This document shows positions 1 through 12,094 of a stretch of DNA of 64,000 nt, in pieces. The position numbers and the translations under genes are program-made. Below the pieces are notes generated by a model. The model searched no databases and had not been told where the DNA came from. It saw only the letters and a program-made list of their open reading frames with translations. Numbering within the stretch: the stretch's first letter is position 1; each line of letters begins with the position of its first letter. Source of the DNA: Gonocerus acuteangulatus (Eukaryota > Arthropoda > Insecta > Hemiptera > Coreidae); the NCBI GenBank assembly GCA_946811695.1, contig OX328126.1:3939418-4003417 (forward strand). Reading direction: 5' to 3'.

Positions 1-230
1 GAAATAAAGGCAGAGGACCGTCCGAGGACACAGCATTAGCCCTCTCTTGGAGTCCTTTGTATTAACAGACCCTCATAGGCGTGTGTTGTGGGATGTGTCC
101 GGTTTACATTCCTTGGCTTCCGTGGTTCCCACCACAATAATTAATTTAGTATTTTTGTGAAAAATTTCATAGAAATTTCATTTCATTTGTAGGCATTTCA
201 AGGAAGGATATGATTACACCACTCCTTCAG

Positions 231-424
231 TTGGGGTCTCCCGTGGTCTAGTGGCTAGCGCGCTAGATTCATAAGCGGGAGATGGTGGGTTCGATCCCCA
301 CCGGCGACAGGAATTTTCTCATCTCAGGGCTTGCTGAGAAAATTCCTGGCTGCACCCTGGATGTCGGCGCTAATGGCCAAGAATTGTCGATGCGCCGTAA
401 AAAAAAAAGAAAAGAAAAAAAAAG
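231..424 (+). mobile_element. SINE family A, tRNA-Met-like head, complete with TSD
   Basis: The head at 235-308 folds as a tRNA: A-box region around gtggtctagtggctagc, anticodon loop ttCATaa (Met-like), and B box ggttcgatccc. It is followed by a body and the tail ggcgctaatggcc...gatgcgccgt running into an A-rich end (399-423). An 11-bp direct repeat, cactccttcag, flanks it at 220-230 and 425-435, so it is a retroposed copy. It lies downstream of the exon ending at 536, in the presumed next intron. The same tail occurs on the 5S-headed SINE at 12532. Confidence 0.9.
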
Positions 425-535
425 CACTCCTTCAGGGTTTATACTAGATACCTTTTTATTTCCATGGAAAACAAATCTTTACCAGTCAGATTCATACCCA
501 AGGGTAGTAAATTATCGGTGTTTTTATTAACATAC

Positions 536-638
536 CATGAAGTAGGCTGGTAGGCTTGGCATCGCCACCATATTCTTCAGGGAGTATAGACAGAGGGATG
601 AATTTTTCTAGTGTATCCATAGAACTGTGGAAGTGGAT
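536..638 (-). CDS. CRAL-TRIO protein, exon for the end of the lipid-binding domain
   Basis: Fourth visible exon, 103 bp, 34 codons plus one base. Acceptor ttactttatttcag, donor G|GTATGT. It encodes IHFHSSMDTLEKFIP then LSILPEEYGGDAKPTSLLH. The motif 'ihfh.s...L.k.ip...LP.eyGG' ends the CRAL-TRIO domain throughout the family. It begins in phase 0 after the exon ending at 1613. It ends in phase 1, so at least one further exon for the C-terminal tail is needed. No convincing one is visible in bases 1-535, so the gene probably runs off the left edge of the window. Confidence 0.92.
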
Positions 639-944
639 CTGAAATAAAGTAAATGCCACTTTAAAGAAAGTCATTGTAAACTTTATTTGATTAATTGCTC
701 AAACAAATTATGAAAATCAATAAATTTGTTACAGAAAGCATGTTTTTTCTCTTCGTATATAGTATGCCTATATATCTATATGAAGGAACTTACCAGGTTG
801 AGGCTCTAAATTCAATAGATTGATTAAAAAAATAACTAAATAAAAATAAGTAATTAAAAAATAAAATAATAAAGTAAGAAAGAAAATATTAAATAAAAAA
901 AAATATATACATTTATTTACATATCAATTCTTCTGAAGGATGAT

Positions 945-1258
945 CCAATATACATTTTTGCCTTCCTCTTATTTCTTTTTGTGGCAGAGGGTCGATAAAG
1001 TAGTACACCATTTGTTCTCTCCAACTACTTTATTAGATATCTTTTGCCTGATGATTCGTGCTTTGTTTCGCACCTCATCAGGTGCTTTCCTTATCAGGAA
1101 GTCCTCTCATCATTTTCTCCGGAGAGGACTTCCTGATTCCGTGAAGGGTACGATGCAAAGCACAAAACATGTCACTTAAAATATATCAAATAAAGTAGTC
1201 AATGTAAGCCAATGTTGCGCTACTTTATCGACCCTTGCCATAAAAAGAAATAAGAAAA
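945..1258. mobile_element. MITE with about 40-bp terminal inverted repeats
   Basis: The left arm ends gcagagggtcgataaagtag and the right arm is its complement ctactttatcgacccttgc; pairing extends outwards through the ttatttctttt segment on both sides. Inside is a strong second hairpin built from atcaggaagtcctctc and gagaggacttcctgat (about 1090-1137). It lies in the 974-bp intron of the CRAL-TRIO gene. The superfamily is not clear and no certain target duplication was seen. A (TA)n run at 1264-1292 follows directly. Confidence 0.7.
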
Positions 1259-1260
1259 AG

Positions 1261-1299
<39 letters not shown>

Positions 1300-1612
1300 A
1301 TTACATGGACTCCTGTAAAACATCTAAAACTAAAATATACTATCTATCTATTTCCTCAAATAAACGTTATCCTAGTCCTTCATATTCTATTAATGAAACA
1401 TTATTTTATCTTCATGGAAAATTTGGTTTTTACCGTCTTTCCACTCTACCTGTCTTAATCTCATGAACAAAAACTATTATACGTTGCCACTTATATTAAT
1501 ATCAAAGCATAGCATTGTAAGTAAATTGCGAATGTGACTGTATTTTTAATATTCTTTGAAGTTTATTAGTAACATAATACTATCCGAAGACTATTCAGCC
1601 TGACAAACTCAC

Positions 1613-1723
1613 CATTTGCATTAGATCGGATTGGAGGAAAGGTTTGATGAGGCTAATGATTTTATCGGCAAACCAGACAGCGTTAATAGCGTGTACTCCT
1701 TTCAGTCTCACTGGGTGGGCATC
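1613..1723 (-). CDS. CRAL-TRIO protein, C-terminal-half exon
   Basis: Third visible exon, 111 bp, exactly 37 codons, phase 0 at both ends. On the minus strand it follows a ctttttcttag acceptor and ends ATG|GTGAGT. It encodes DAHPVRLKGVHAIN followed by a segment ending KPFLQSDLMQM. This is the classic CRAL-TRIO stretch 'yPvRlkgvH.iN.p..fd.i....KpFl...l...I'. It was found by searching for the segment missing between the exons at 5329 and 638; the phases of all three agree. Open reading in other frames here (for example a plus-strand run from 1631) is incidental. The flanking introns are 3,605 and 974 bp. Confidence 0.93.
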
Positions 1724-2044
1724 CTAAGAAAAAGAATAGAAAAACTTTATAAAAAATGTTTAGTAAAAATAAGTGTATCTGTGAAAAATATAATATTGAC
1801 ATTGCATAATTCTAAAAGGAATTATGATGAAATGATCCAACCCACTACATATATAATTTAGTGTTAGTTTGGTAAGTCAAATAGAAAACGTGATAATAGA
1901 ATTTTTCATAAATAAGAAAAAAATTACATATTTATTTAGTGTACTGCTTCTATGGTGATAGCACAATGTCTTCTAGACTTGGCCAGGCTATGAATCCAGA
2001 TTGGTAAAAAAACATCCAGTCAATGAATAACTGAATAAATTCTT

Positions 2045-2455
2045 ATTCAATAAAATTTATTGAATAATGAACCAACCCTGTTATTCATAGAATAAAAATA
2101 AATCGGTGGATGAATAACTTGATCAATGAATAAATTCTTATTTAATAAAAATTATTGAATAATGAACCAACCCTGTTATTCATAGAATAAAAATAAATCG
2201 GTGGATGAATAACTTGATCAATGAATAAATTCTTATTTAATAAAAATTATTGAATAATGAACCAACCCTGTTATTCATAGAATAAAAATAAATCAGTGGG
2301 TGAATAACTTATTCAATAAATAAATTCTTATTTAATAAAAAATTATTGAATAATGAACCAACCCTGTTATTCATAGAATAAAAATAAATCAGTGGGTGAA
2401 TAACTTATTCAATAAATAAATTCTTATTTAATAAAAAATTATTTGAATGATTATT
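2045..2455. repeat. 95-bp tandem repeat, about 4.5 copies
   Basis: The phrase accaaccctgttattcatag recurs at 2071, 2166, 2261 and 2357, giving a period of 95-96. The unit is rich in 'gaataa' words, so each copy contains internal dyads (ttattcaat / attgaataa). A single diverged copy occurs at about 18385-18495, and a remnant near 17320. The repeat is therefore an expanded dispersed element. Confidence 0.9.
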
Positions 2456-2540
2456 GAATAATAAATTTATTGACTAATGCTCAACTCTGATTTGTGCTTA
2501 GCACACTTCTAGAAGGTATGATCTCACCTTTTTGATATTT

Positions 2541-3660
2541 GTTCCTGAATCAATACTGAAGGGATTCGAAGACAAAAAGTATTCAACAGCTGTTTTCTTA
2601 GATGTAAAGTCAGCATTCGATAGTGTGGCACAAGGGCCTTCTGTATAAACTCAAAAAAACTTGGCCACCATCCTATCTGGCGAACATTATTTCTTCGTTC
2701 CTTGACAAAAGAACATTACAAGTACGAGTGAAAAACAGCGTCAGTCGAAAAATAAGCGTCTCTGCTGGTGTGCCACAAGGAGCAGTACTGAGCCCTTTAC
2801 TATTTAGCTTGTATTGTCACAACGTCCCCGAGCCTCAAACTGCCACGGTTGCTCGGTTTGCTGATGATATGCTAGTCATGAGTCAAGGAGATTATGTTCC
2901 AGAAACCATCGCAGACCTTCAGTCATCACTGGACAGCATCACCTCGTGGTTCGAAAGGTGGAAACTCCGTCTCAATCCATCGAAGACTGAAGCAAAGATA
3001 TTCGCACTGAGGCACTTCGATGACAGGACTTCTCCTTGCTTGCGGATTGGACAGGTTTGAGTTCCTTGGACTCCTAGGGACCAAAGTGTGCGCTACCTTG
3101 GCGTTCACTTTGACACTAGACTGACCTGGAGACTTCACATTAACTTAAAACTTCAATTGGCTCACACACGACTAAGACTACTATACCCACTTTTAAACAA
3201 GAAAACACCACTCAGGTACAAATGCGCAGTTCTATTATACAAAACTCTATTATTTCCATTACTGACTTACGCATGCCCAGTTTGGTACAGTACCAGTAAC
3301 ACAAACAAACGAAGACTTCAGACATTTCAAAATAAAATTCTTCGAATGATATTAAATGCACCTCCTTTCATTCGAAACACACAAATCCACAGAGAGCTCG
3401 GGGTTGTCCACTCCGCAGAGCACATTGAAAAACTCACCCAAAGGCACTATGGAAAACTCCCAACAATAGAAGGAGCTAGCTACTTTCAGCTAGGAGAGAG
3501 GATTGCAACACGACTGAAGCCAAGATGTTTTCAAGACTTCTTATTTTATAATTCATGTTCTGTTCACCTCATGTTCTGTTTACCTATCATGTTCTGTTTA
3601 CCTATTGTTCATGATATTTGTTCAAATTATTGTACAATTTTGTATTTTAAGTTGACTTGA
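2541..3660 (+). pseudogene. Jockey-like LINE, 5'-truncated reverse transcriptase fragment
   Basis: RT domain of a non-LTR retrotransposon, antisense to the host gene, inside its 3.6-kb intron. Visible in order: motif A (AVFLDVKSAFDSV, about 2580-2627), the loop AGVPQGAVLSPLLFSLY (from 2767), and the catalytic FADD (2857-2868). Next come a thumb region with WFERWKLRLNPSKTE and the C-terminal segment RYLGVHFDTRLTW...TYACPVWY (from 3091) to about 3460. It is broken: the frame shifts by two bases at about 2622, inside a GT run, and there is an in-frame TGA at 3058. The 5' part, with endonuclease and ORF1, is absent. Motif wording fits the Jockey clade. Confidence 0.88.
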
Positions 3661-5290
3661 GACCACAATATGTTTTATACAGAAATTTTTAAAAGGGTTT
3701 AATAATTTTTGTGATTATTGAAAAATTTTAATTACAGATAACCCACTGAAGAGTTGGGACAAAACACAAGAAACACATCAGAAAATAAAAGAAGGCTGAT
3801 GTGGGATGGAGAATTTTATCTGAAACCTCGCCAGAACTATACAGAATAATTAAATACAATATTGTGTGATTCATTATTGTATGGCACAATATCTTTAACT
3901 TTTAGATTCTATGGTATAAAGATTTCAATTTTTTGGGCAAAACCTCCTTTGGGATTAATTTGAAACAAAAATTTGATGTTGACATTCCATAAAGACTTCT
4001 GCAATGATCAGTATATATAGCGGAATTCTTCCAAAATTAGTGTTCAAACTTTTTAAATGTTTCTCTATATTTTTTCCCATCTCCCCTCTAAGGGAATAAT
4101 GCTAAGATATATTTTACTTTTGCTCTATTAATAACCTACAAATCCATTGAATAAGGAATCCTTGGATTTATTAAAAGATAAAATAAGCTCGAGGGCTGAG
4201 AAGACTGCTATTGTAATTCTTTGTTTTCCACGTCATTAGTTTATGTAAGAGTCAAAGAATAATTTCAAGCTTGTGAAAACTTTTACTAATGAAACCAATT
4301 AAATATATAAAGTACAATTGCAAATATTAATTATCTAATGTTATTAAAATTCAATTTAAGGGGAAAACTAATAATATAAACTATCAGCAAACAATTAGTG
4401 ATAATTAATACAACTTTAATCATTATTCTAGTACATTCAAAGAAGAAATTATTGCCAATATTATTGATCAACTTGACATAAGCTAAATTATTTCTAAATA
4501 ATGGGACATTATTTCTGCTTTATATGTTTAAATTTGTATTTTTTTTTTTTTTTTTTTTTGTGACAAAACAAAAAGCTGATATATAATATCCATCCAATCC
4601 CGGATCCAAATCCGGGGTCTGAAAAACCCCAGCACTTTTTGTTTCAGCCTAACCCCCAAAACTTACAATTTAGGATAGTTTACACAATAATATTATTATT
4701 CAAGTTGTTAACCAAAATAAATAACTATTTCCTATGTACTGCCTTTGAGTGCTAAATAATAAAACAAATTTGAGACCTCATCGAACTCGATTGGTCCATT
4801 TGGAGCCAAGTTACAGCCCTTTAAATATATGGCGTTTCTCAAAATTCTGCGTTTTTGCTTATATTTGAGTATTCTATATTTTTTCTGGTGCAAAAAATAT
4901 TTGAGTTCTTAAACAAAAATTGACCCAAGGTCTTCGGAGGTGATTCTTTAATAAAAAGGTTAATGACTTGAATAAAAAGATTATTGTGTAAAATATCCTG
5001 ACTTATAAGATTTGAGGGTTCAGGCTTAAACAAAATGTTTAGGGGGTTTTCTGACCCAAGATTCGGGTTCAGCAACTCCAAAAAAATTAAAAATTTAATT
5101 AATTTAAAAATTTAGTAAACATAGTCTTCCCTCTGGGTCTGAACTTTTTTTTTGTGTGTGAGTGGCTGTGTAATTAACAAAATTATAGTTACTTATTATC
5201 AACAAATGAGTTATAAGTTTACTATTAAAGTGTTATTCATTTTGTTATGTATGTCGAGATTTATTTTTGTTGTTTTAGTAATTTCACTTA
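3661..5290. other. Intronic AT-rich stretch without recognised genes
   Basis: Contains a poly-T run at about 4540-4559 and, beyond it, unassigned AT-rich DNA. An open run on the minus strand at 4839-5081 shows no family features and uses no biased codons. No exon of the CRAL-TRIO gene is expected here. Confidence 0.5.
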
Positions 5291-5328
5291 CTCTACTAAA
5301 ATATGTTAGCTTTAGAACATGACAATAC

Positions 5329-5587
5329 CTGAATGTACATCATAAAGGCCTTGATATAAGACATGTAAGTGGACGCCCTTGCAAGATGTCCCATGGTAGT
5401 CCCCTTCATATCAAACACCACCATGTATCCAGGAACCGGTCCGTCTTCGGATATCCTCACATCGTTGCAGGCCATGAATATCTTCAGAGCTTCGGGGAAG
5501 ACGAACTTGGTAGGATCAGGATCTCCCAGTCTGTAGATCATAACTCTATATCCCTCGGGAGTGGTTTTAGGGAGGGGGGCGATATCA
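5329..5587 (-). CDS. CRAL-TRIO protein, central lipid-binding exon
   Basis: Second visible exon, 259 bp, about 86 residues, coding for the first half of the CRAL-TRIO lipid-binding domain. The acceptor is cttccccgcag and the donor CAG|GTATTG. Visible family signatures: DIAPLPKTTPEGYRV, then YRLGDPDPTKFVFPEALK, then NDVRISEDGP, and the core strand VVFDMKGTTMGHLAR followed by the MMYIQ helix. The 'hDhkG....H' strand and the 'R..DpdpskF.f.ea.k' segment are hallmarks of the insect paralogues. The exon begins with one base that completes the codon from the exon at 24433 and ends in phase 0, matching the next exon at 1723. The intron before it is 18,845 bp, the one after it 3,605 bp. No stop or frameshift. 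The ligand cannot be inferred from sequence. Confidence 0.93.
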
Positions 5588-5978
5588 CTGCGGGGAAGAG
5601 AAAATTAGTAGACATTTATACTAGGGTAAAGTTATTTATAATTATAAGTTGAAATTTAAAAATGTTCATGGTGTTTAAATGGAGTCATTTCCGCTTAGGA
5701 TACAGTCATTTTCCTCTTGTTACACCTAAGATCTTGCTTCGCTTTGAGATTTCATTTTACATTTTTCACGAAAGATGAAGACAAATAATTAACTGTTTCT
5801 ATTTCAAACGTTCCAAATGACACTAAGGATAAGAACAAAAATGCTCTAAGACGAAGAAGTTCCTGCAAGTCTCGTGATTAGTTTTAGCTTTGTAGCATTT
5901 TCCGAAGGAATGTAACTGTTGAGGTTGCACACACGAAAGAAATTATGATTTCTTTTTTTTTCAAATCAGTCACACATC

Positions 5979-6203
<225 letters not shown>

Positions 6204-6389
6204 GTCAAGAAAATAAAGAATGTTATAAAAAGAAGAATAAGTAATTTTTTGATCTGTGAGGACTTTATAAAAAGAATATACAGTTGTTCCCAAAAAGGAT
6301 GGCCAAACTTCAGGAATGGAACCAAGATGAAAACGCAAAGAAAAATTATTTCGTTTAGAGCCTTTTCTTCGAATTCAGGAACATAATTA

Positions 6390-6690
6390 TGCTTTAGGTT
6401 CCTCCGACCAAACTGTATAACATATAGTTTTCTTTTTCGTACATGTCCTCCGCGCATGCGCGAACGCCAGCGGACACATTTTTGTAACACTTATTTGGAA
6501 CGCCAAGGTCCACCCGAGAAGCCTATGTAAAGTGCTGTATAACATACACTCTTCTTTTTCGTACATGGCGTTCGCGCATGCCCGAACGCCACTGCGCATG
6601 CGCGAACGCCAGCGAACACTTTTTTTGTGACACGTACAGTCTTCTTTTTCGTACATGACCACTGCGCATGCGCAGTGCCCTCTTTCAAGT
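6390..6690. repeat. Diverged tandem repeat with GCGCATGCGC palindromes
   Basis: Three degenerate units share ttctttttcgtacatg followed by palindromic gcgcatgcgcg and gaacgccag(c)g words (around 6430, 6550 and 6640). The GC-rich palindromes stand out against the AT-rich surroundings. This may be the subterminal repeat array of an unrecognised DNA transposon. The open frames here are by-products. Confidence 0.6.
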
Positions 6691-6925
6691 CAAGGCCGAA
6701 CTACTCGAAGGATTCGATATCCTTTGGCTGTTGGGTGTAATAGATTATTTATAGTCAAACAGTGTGACCTTTCAGAAAGCTGACGTTCATACATTCAGGC
6801 TCAGAGGTCAAGTTCAAACTAGTTTTATCAACTTTTCTCGACAAGGGTTACAGATATCGCATTGAAAATGGTTTCATTCGTTCCTCTACGTTACAGAACC
6901 TACAAAAAGAGTACTTTGAAGCATA

Positions 6926-7985
6926 AAAAGCCCGTCACGCAGGAGCTGCATAACTAAGCACTTTCCTCAGAATTTGGGTAGTGTAGACTGCTTTCCAGAA
7001 CAATTTGCTTAAAATATCCTACATAAATAAAATAAAAACATGAATAGTTCTCTTTTAAATTTGTAATGAATAACTGATCAATTATTAATTTGCTTCCAGA
7101 GTTATGTTTACACATGGTACCTACTACACTACGTAATAAATACAAAAATCCTCATATTATCGTCTTTTGATATGACGCAGGAACAGGATACAGCCCCTCT
7201 AGTGGTAGAAAGCGCTCCTTGCGGTGGCCTTGCGAACCTACGTCTGGCAGGCTACTCTATTGAAATATATTACAAAGTAAACCCCCCTTTCCGATTGACC
7301 GATTTAGCTCATTTTTGCAACACTTCTTTCTCATGAGTTACCCACGACGTATACCGCGTTTCGTTACAATACAGCAGAAATTACGACCGGTATGAGTATA
7401 TTAGTAATTTGGGTCAAGAGTAAACCCCCCCTTCTAATGAACCGATTTAGTTTATTTTTACAACACATATTTACCTGTGGATTAGCACTACGAATACAGA
7501 GTTTCGTCGAAATATACCAAAAATCACGGCTGGTAGTGGCGAATTGGTATTGTGGGTCCGTAGTAAACCCCCCACCCCTTCTAATGAACCGATTTAGTTC
7601 ATTTTTATATCTCACTTTTCTCTCTATATTACCACTACGAATACCAAGTTTCGTTGAAATATAACAAATATTACGGCTGACATAGTCAAATAAGTGTTTT
7701 GGGTTCGGGGTAAACCCCCCCTTCCGGTGGACCAACTTTAGTGGTTAACGAACTCGTTCAATCGTTTGCTAATTGAATGCTATATACCAAGTTTCGTGAC
7801 GAAAAAACAAAAACTCTGGCCGCTATCGTGTTACACATATATATAGATATATATAAATTTTAACGGGGGTCATTTTCGGTGTCTACTAGGCAGAATCGAT
7901 AAAGAATTGAAGAAATTTTTCAAAAATTCCGTCATGAGTCCAACCTCAATCGCTACTTTCCTTCGGAGGAAAGTCCTAAAACGAA
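6926..7985 (-). mobile_element. X-family non-autonomous element
   Basis: The minus-strand copy begins with cctccgaaggaaagt (about 7970) and ends gtgcttagttatgcagctcctgcgtgac (6926-6960). The central part (7200-7800) consists of diverged units of about 115 bp, each with 'aaatcggttcattagaagggg' and 'tttcgtcgaaatat' words in related forms. A short (TA) tract lies at about 7840. Sister copies are at 22940-24045, 49518-50755 and 55905-56685. It codes for nothing recognisable. Confidence 0.75.
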
Positions 7986-8086
7986 GAGCCGTATGTGCAA
8001 CGATTTTTTTAACGCGAATTTCGTCCGTAAAACAGTTCTAATTAGAAATATTAAAATTTCATGAATTAAAATTAGCTTTGCACAAA

Positions 8087-8305
8087 ATAGAACATCAACT
8101 TTATTTAAATTTTAACTTCCATTTATGATTAACTAAGAATTTTAGGACGGGTTATCTATAGGTTACCGCCCTTTTCTAGCCAGGATAGGGCTGATGCCTT
8201 TTCTTTTTTTCTAAAGAAAAGCCACCACCCCATAGTGGGAATCGAACCCACGACCTTGGGTTCGATTCCCACTTGACTAACGGCCACCGGGCCTCCTATC
8301 ACATT
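8087..8305 (-). mobile_element. SINE family C, tRNA Ser/Leu-like head
   Basis: Read on the minus strand: head ggcccggtggccg... with B box gggttcgattcccac, body including agaaaagggcggtaacctata, then ataacccgtcctaaaattc and an AT-rich 3' end. The head carries an odd internal duplication in which a B-box-like segment appears twice in opposite orientation (8228-8270). Other copies are at 24120-24330, 43873-44045 and 47399-47590. The long variable-arm type head suggests tRNA-Ser or -Leu origin. Confidence 0.8.
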
Positions 8306-8429
8306 ATTTACTGACAAATAATCTAATAATGTGATATAACAACATTGAAAAAGTTGGATCACCAAAATGGTGTATAACTAAAATAAATATAAAAATATAT
8401 TAAATATATTTTTATTTTAATATTAAATA

Positions 8430-10880
8430 CCAGCTGTTACCCAGTGTGCCATGCTACACCTACTTCCTGTCTATGACTCTCCCCGTATCAAGATCTACTA
8501 GCTGTATACCCAGTGTGCCATGCTACACCTACTTCCTGTCTATGACTCTCCCCGTATCAAGATCTACTAGCTGTTACCCAGTGTGCCATGCTACACCTAC
8601 TTCCTGTCTATGACTCTCCCCGTATCAAGATCTACTAGCTGTATACCCAGTGTGCCATGCTACACCTACTTCCTGTCTATGACTCTCCCCGTATCAAGAT
8701 CTACTAGCTGTTACCCAGTGTGCCATGCTACACCTACTTCCTGTCTATGACTCTCCCCGTATCAAGATCTACTAGCTGTATACCCAGTGTGCCATGCTAC
8801 ACCTACTTCCTGTCTATGACTCTCCCCGTATCAAGATCTACTAGCTGTTACCCAGTGTGCCATGCTACACCTACTTCCTGTCTATGACTCTCCCCGTATC
8901 AAGATCTACTAGCTGTATACCCAGTGTGCCATGCTACACCTACTTCCTGTCTATGACTCTCCCCGTATCAAGATCTACTAGCTGTATACCCAGTGTGCCA
9001 TGCTACACCTACTTCCTGTCTATGACTCTCCCCGTATCAAGATCTACTAGCTGTTACCCAGTGTGCCATGCTACACCTACTTCCTGTCTATGACTCTCCC
9101 CGTATCAAGATCTACTAGCTGTTACCCAGTGTGCCATGCTACACCTACTTCCTGTCTATGACTCTCCCCGTATCAAGATCTACTAGCTGTATACCCAGTG
9201 TGCCATGCTACACCTACTTCCTGTCTATGACTCTCCCCGTATCAAGATCTACTAGCTGTTACCCAGTGTGCCATGCTACACCTACTTCCTGTCTATGACT
9301 CTCCCCGTATCAAGATCTACCTGTATACCCAGTGTGCCATGCTACACCTACTTCCTGTCTATGACTCTCCCCGTATCAAGATCTACTAGCTGTTACCCAG
9401 TGTGCCATGCTACACCTACTTCCTGTCTATGACTCTCCCCGTATCAAGATCTACTAGCTGTTACCCAGTGTGCCATGCTACACCTACTTCCTGTCTATGA
9501 CTCTCCCCGTATCAAGATCTACTAGCTGTTACCCAGTGTGCCATGCTACACCTACTTCCTGTCTATGACTCTCCCCGTATCAAGATCTACTAGCTGTTAC
9601 CCAGTGTGCCATGCTACACCTACTTCCTGTCTATGACTCTCCCCGTATCAAGATCTACTAGCTGTTACCCAGTGTGCCATGCTACACCTACTTCCTGTCT
9701 ATGACTCTCCCCGTATCAAGATCTACTAGCTGTTACCCAGTGTGCCATGCTACACCTACTTTCTGTCTATGACTCTCCCCGTATCAAGATCTACTAGCTG
9801 TTACCCAGTGTGCCATGCTACACCTACTTTCTGTCTATGACTCTCCCCGTATCAAGATCTACTAGCTGTTACCCAGTGTGCCATGCTACACCTACTTTCT
9901 GTCTATGACTCTCCCCGTATCAAGATCTACTAGCTGTTACCCAGTGTGCCATGCTACACCTACTTTCTGTCTATGACTCTCCCCGTATCAAGATCTACTA
10001 GCTGTTACCCAGTGTGCCATGCTACACCTACTTTCTGCCTATGACTCTCCCCGTATCAAGATCTACTAGCTGTTACCCAGTGTGCCATACTACACCTACT
10101 TTCTGCCTATGACACTCCCCGTATCAAGATCTACTAGCTGTTACCCAGTGTGCCATGCTACACCTACTTTCTGTCTATGACTCTCCCCGTATCAAGATCT
10201 ACTAGCTGTTACCCAGTGTGCCATGCTACACCTACTTTCTGTCTATGACTCTCCCCGTATCAAGATCTACTAGCTGTTACCCAGTGTGCCATGCTACACC
10301 TACTTTCTGTCTATGACTCTCCCCGTATCAAGATCTACTAGCTGTTACCCAGTGTGCCATGCTACACCTACTTTCTGTCTATGACTCTCCCCGTATCAAG
10401 ATCTACTAGCTGTTACCCAGTGTGCCATGCTACACCTACTTTCTGTCTATGACTCTCCCCGTATCAAGATCTACTAGCTGTTACCCAGTGTGCCATGCTA
10501 CACCTACTTTCTGTCTATGACTCTCCCCGTATCAAGATCTACTAGCTGTTACCCAGTGTGCCATGCTACACCTACTTTCTGTCTATGACTCTCCCCGTAT
10601 CAAGATCTACTAGCTGTTACCCAGTGTGCCATGCTACACCTACTTTCTGTCTATGACTCTCCCCGTATCAAGATCTACTAGCTGTTACCCAGTGTGCCAT
10701 GCTACACCTACTTTCTGCATCTCCTAGCTGTTACCCAGTGTGCCATGCTACACCTACTTTCTGCATCTCCTAGCTGTTACCCAGTGTGCCATGCTACACC
10801 TACTTTCTGCATCTCCTAGCTGTTACCCAGTGTGCCATGCTACACCTACTTTCTGCCTATGACTCTCCCCGTATCATGAT
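8430..10880. repeat. 68/69-bp minisatellite made of Helitron 3' ends
   Basis: Roughly three dozen copies of ctagctgttacccagtgtgccatg...gtatcaagatcta. Two unit lengths occur, 68 (ctgttaccc) and 69 (ctgtataccc). They alternate in the left part, then become uniform 68. A second marker switches from 'acttcctgtc' to 'actttctgtc' near 9755. At 10715-10850 the unit shortens to about 40 bp (tttctgcatctcctag). Each unit carries the full Helitron 3' terminus including CTAG and its hairpin. Open frames through it are artefacts. Confidence 0.95.
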
Positions 10881-11199
10881 CTACTTTATACCAGGTTGTC
10901 TATACCCAGTTACGAAAATCGGTCAAACGATGTGAATTTGTTTTAGTACCGGCAGGGGCCAGCACAACAGCACTTCATCTAACAGCCGACAGAGGCCAGT
11001 AGCAGAGCCTGCTGTCGATTCAAAATGACCGCCACAATCTGTATGGTTCAGTGTAGCCAATTTTTCTTGAACAAAACTTTTCACCTTTTGACCAAATTTT
11101 GAAATTTTTTTGACTATTTTGACCTAGCCTAGGAGATTTCTTGTATCAAGACCTACCAGTTTGCCCAGTTTGGTCAAAATCGGTCAAACGGTGTAGATT

Positions 11200-11245
<46 letters not shown>
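8430..11245 (-). mobile_element. Non-autonomous Helitron A with expanded 3' end
   Basis: Read on the minus strand, the element starts TCTATATATATA (ending at 11245 on the plus strand) after an A and ends CTGG before a T at 8430. This fits the Helitron rules 5'-TC...CTRR-3' and A/T insertion. A hairpin-prone gtgtagcatggcacac lies about 10 bases before the terminus. The 5' kilobase includes segments such as gaccgattttgaccaaactgg, shared with Helitrons B and at 18779. No Rep/helicase is encoded, so transposition would need a helper element. Most of its length is the tandem array listed separately. Confidence 0.8.
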
Positions 11246-11276
11246 TTTAAATATACATTTTTATTTTTATATTAAA

Positions 11277-11876
11277 CTAGCTGTTACCCGGCGTGCCATG
11301 CTACACCTACTATATGCATCTACTAGCTGTTACCCGGCGTGCTATGCTACACCTACTTTCTGCATCTACTTGCTGTTACCCGGCGTGCCATGCTACACCT
11401 ACTATATGCATCTACTAGCTGTTACCCGGCGTGCTATGCTACACCTACTTTCTGCATCTCCTAGCTGTTACCCGGCGTGCCATGCTACACCTACTTTATG
11501 CATCTACTTGCTGTTACCCGGCGTGCTATGCTACACCTACTTTATGCATCTACTTGTTGTTACCCGGCGTGCTATGCTACACCTACTTTCTGCATCTACT
11601 TGCTGTTACCCGGCGTGCCATGCTACACCTACTTTCTGCATCTACTTGCTGTTACCCGGCGTGCCATGCTACACCTACTTTCTGCATCTACTTGCTGTTA
11701 CCCGGCGTGCCATGCTACACCTACTTTTTGCATCTACTTGCTGTTACCCAGCGTGCTATGCTACACCTACTTTCTGCATCTACTTGCTGTTACCCGGCGT
11801 GCCATGATACACCTACTTTCTGCATCTACTTGCTGTTACCCAGCGTGCTATGCTACAGCTACTTTATGCATCTAGG
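11277..11876. repeat. 46-bp minisatellite from Helitron B 3' end
   Basis: About 13 copies of ctagctgttacccggcg...ttctgcatcta. Period 46, less diverged in the gttacccggcgtg core than in the ctag/cttg joint (many copies read 'acttgctg'). It is related to the 68-bp array at 8430 but has a shorter unit lacking the tatgactctccccg part. The 202-, 152- and 132-residue open frames over it are translations of the repeat in three phases. Confidence 0.95.
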
Positions 11877-12094
11877 ACAACAACAATAAATTACAAACCA
11901 AATAAGTAATATTAAAATCTAATGACACAAATCTGTAACTTTTCGGATTCGCAGTTTCGAACCCGTCACCTCCGATCTGTGAGTCCTAGAGGATTTTACC
12001 AAGCCTACGACACTGCCCGTATCAAGACCTACCAGTGTTCCAAGTTTCGTAAAAATCGGTCAAACGGTGTGGATTTGTATAAGGAACAGACAGA

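Noticed and set aside
235..308. Functional tRNA-Met gene (and tRNA-like heads at 8228-8300, 24245-24330, 40840-40895, 43877-43950, 47400-47480)
   Set aside because: All are heads of SINEs with shared bodies or tails; acceptor stems are imperfect.
11199..11889. Overlapping 202-, 152- and 132-residue open frames
   Set aside because: They are the 46-bp repeat read in three phases; 46 is not a multiple of 3, so the frames rotate through the array.
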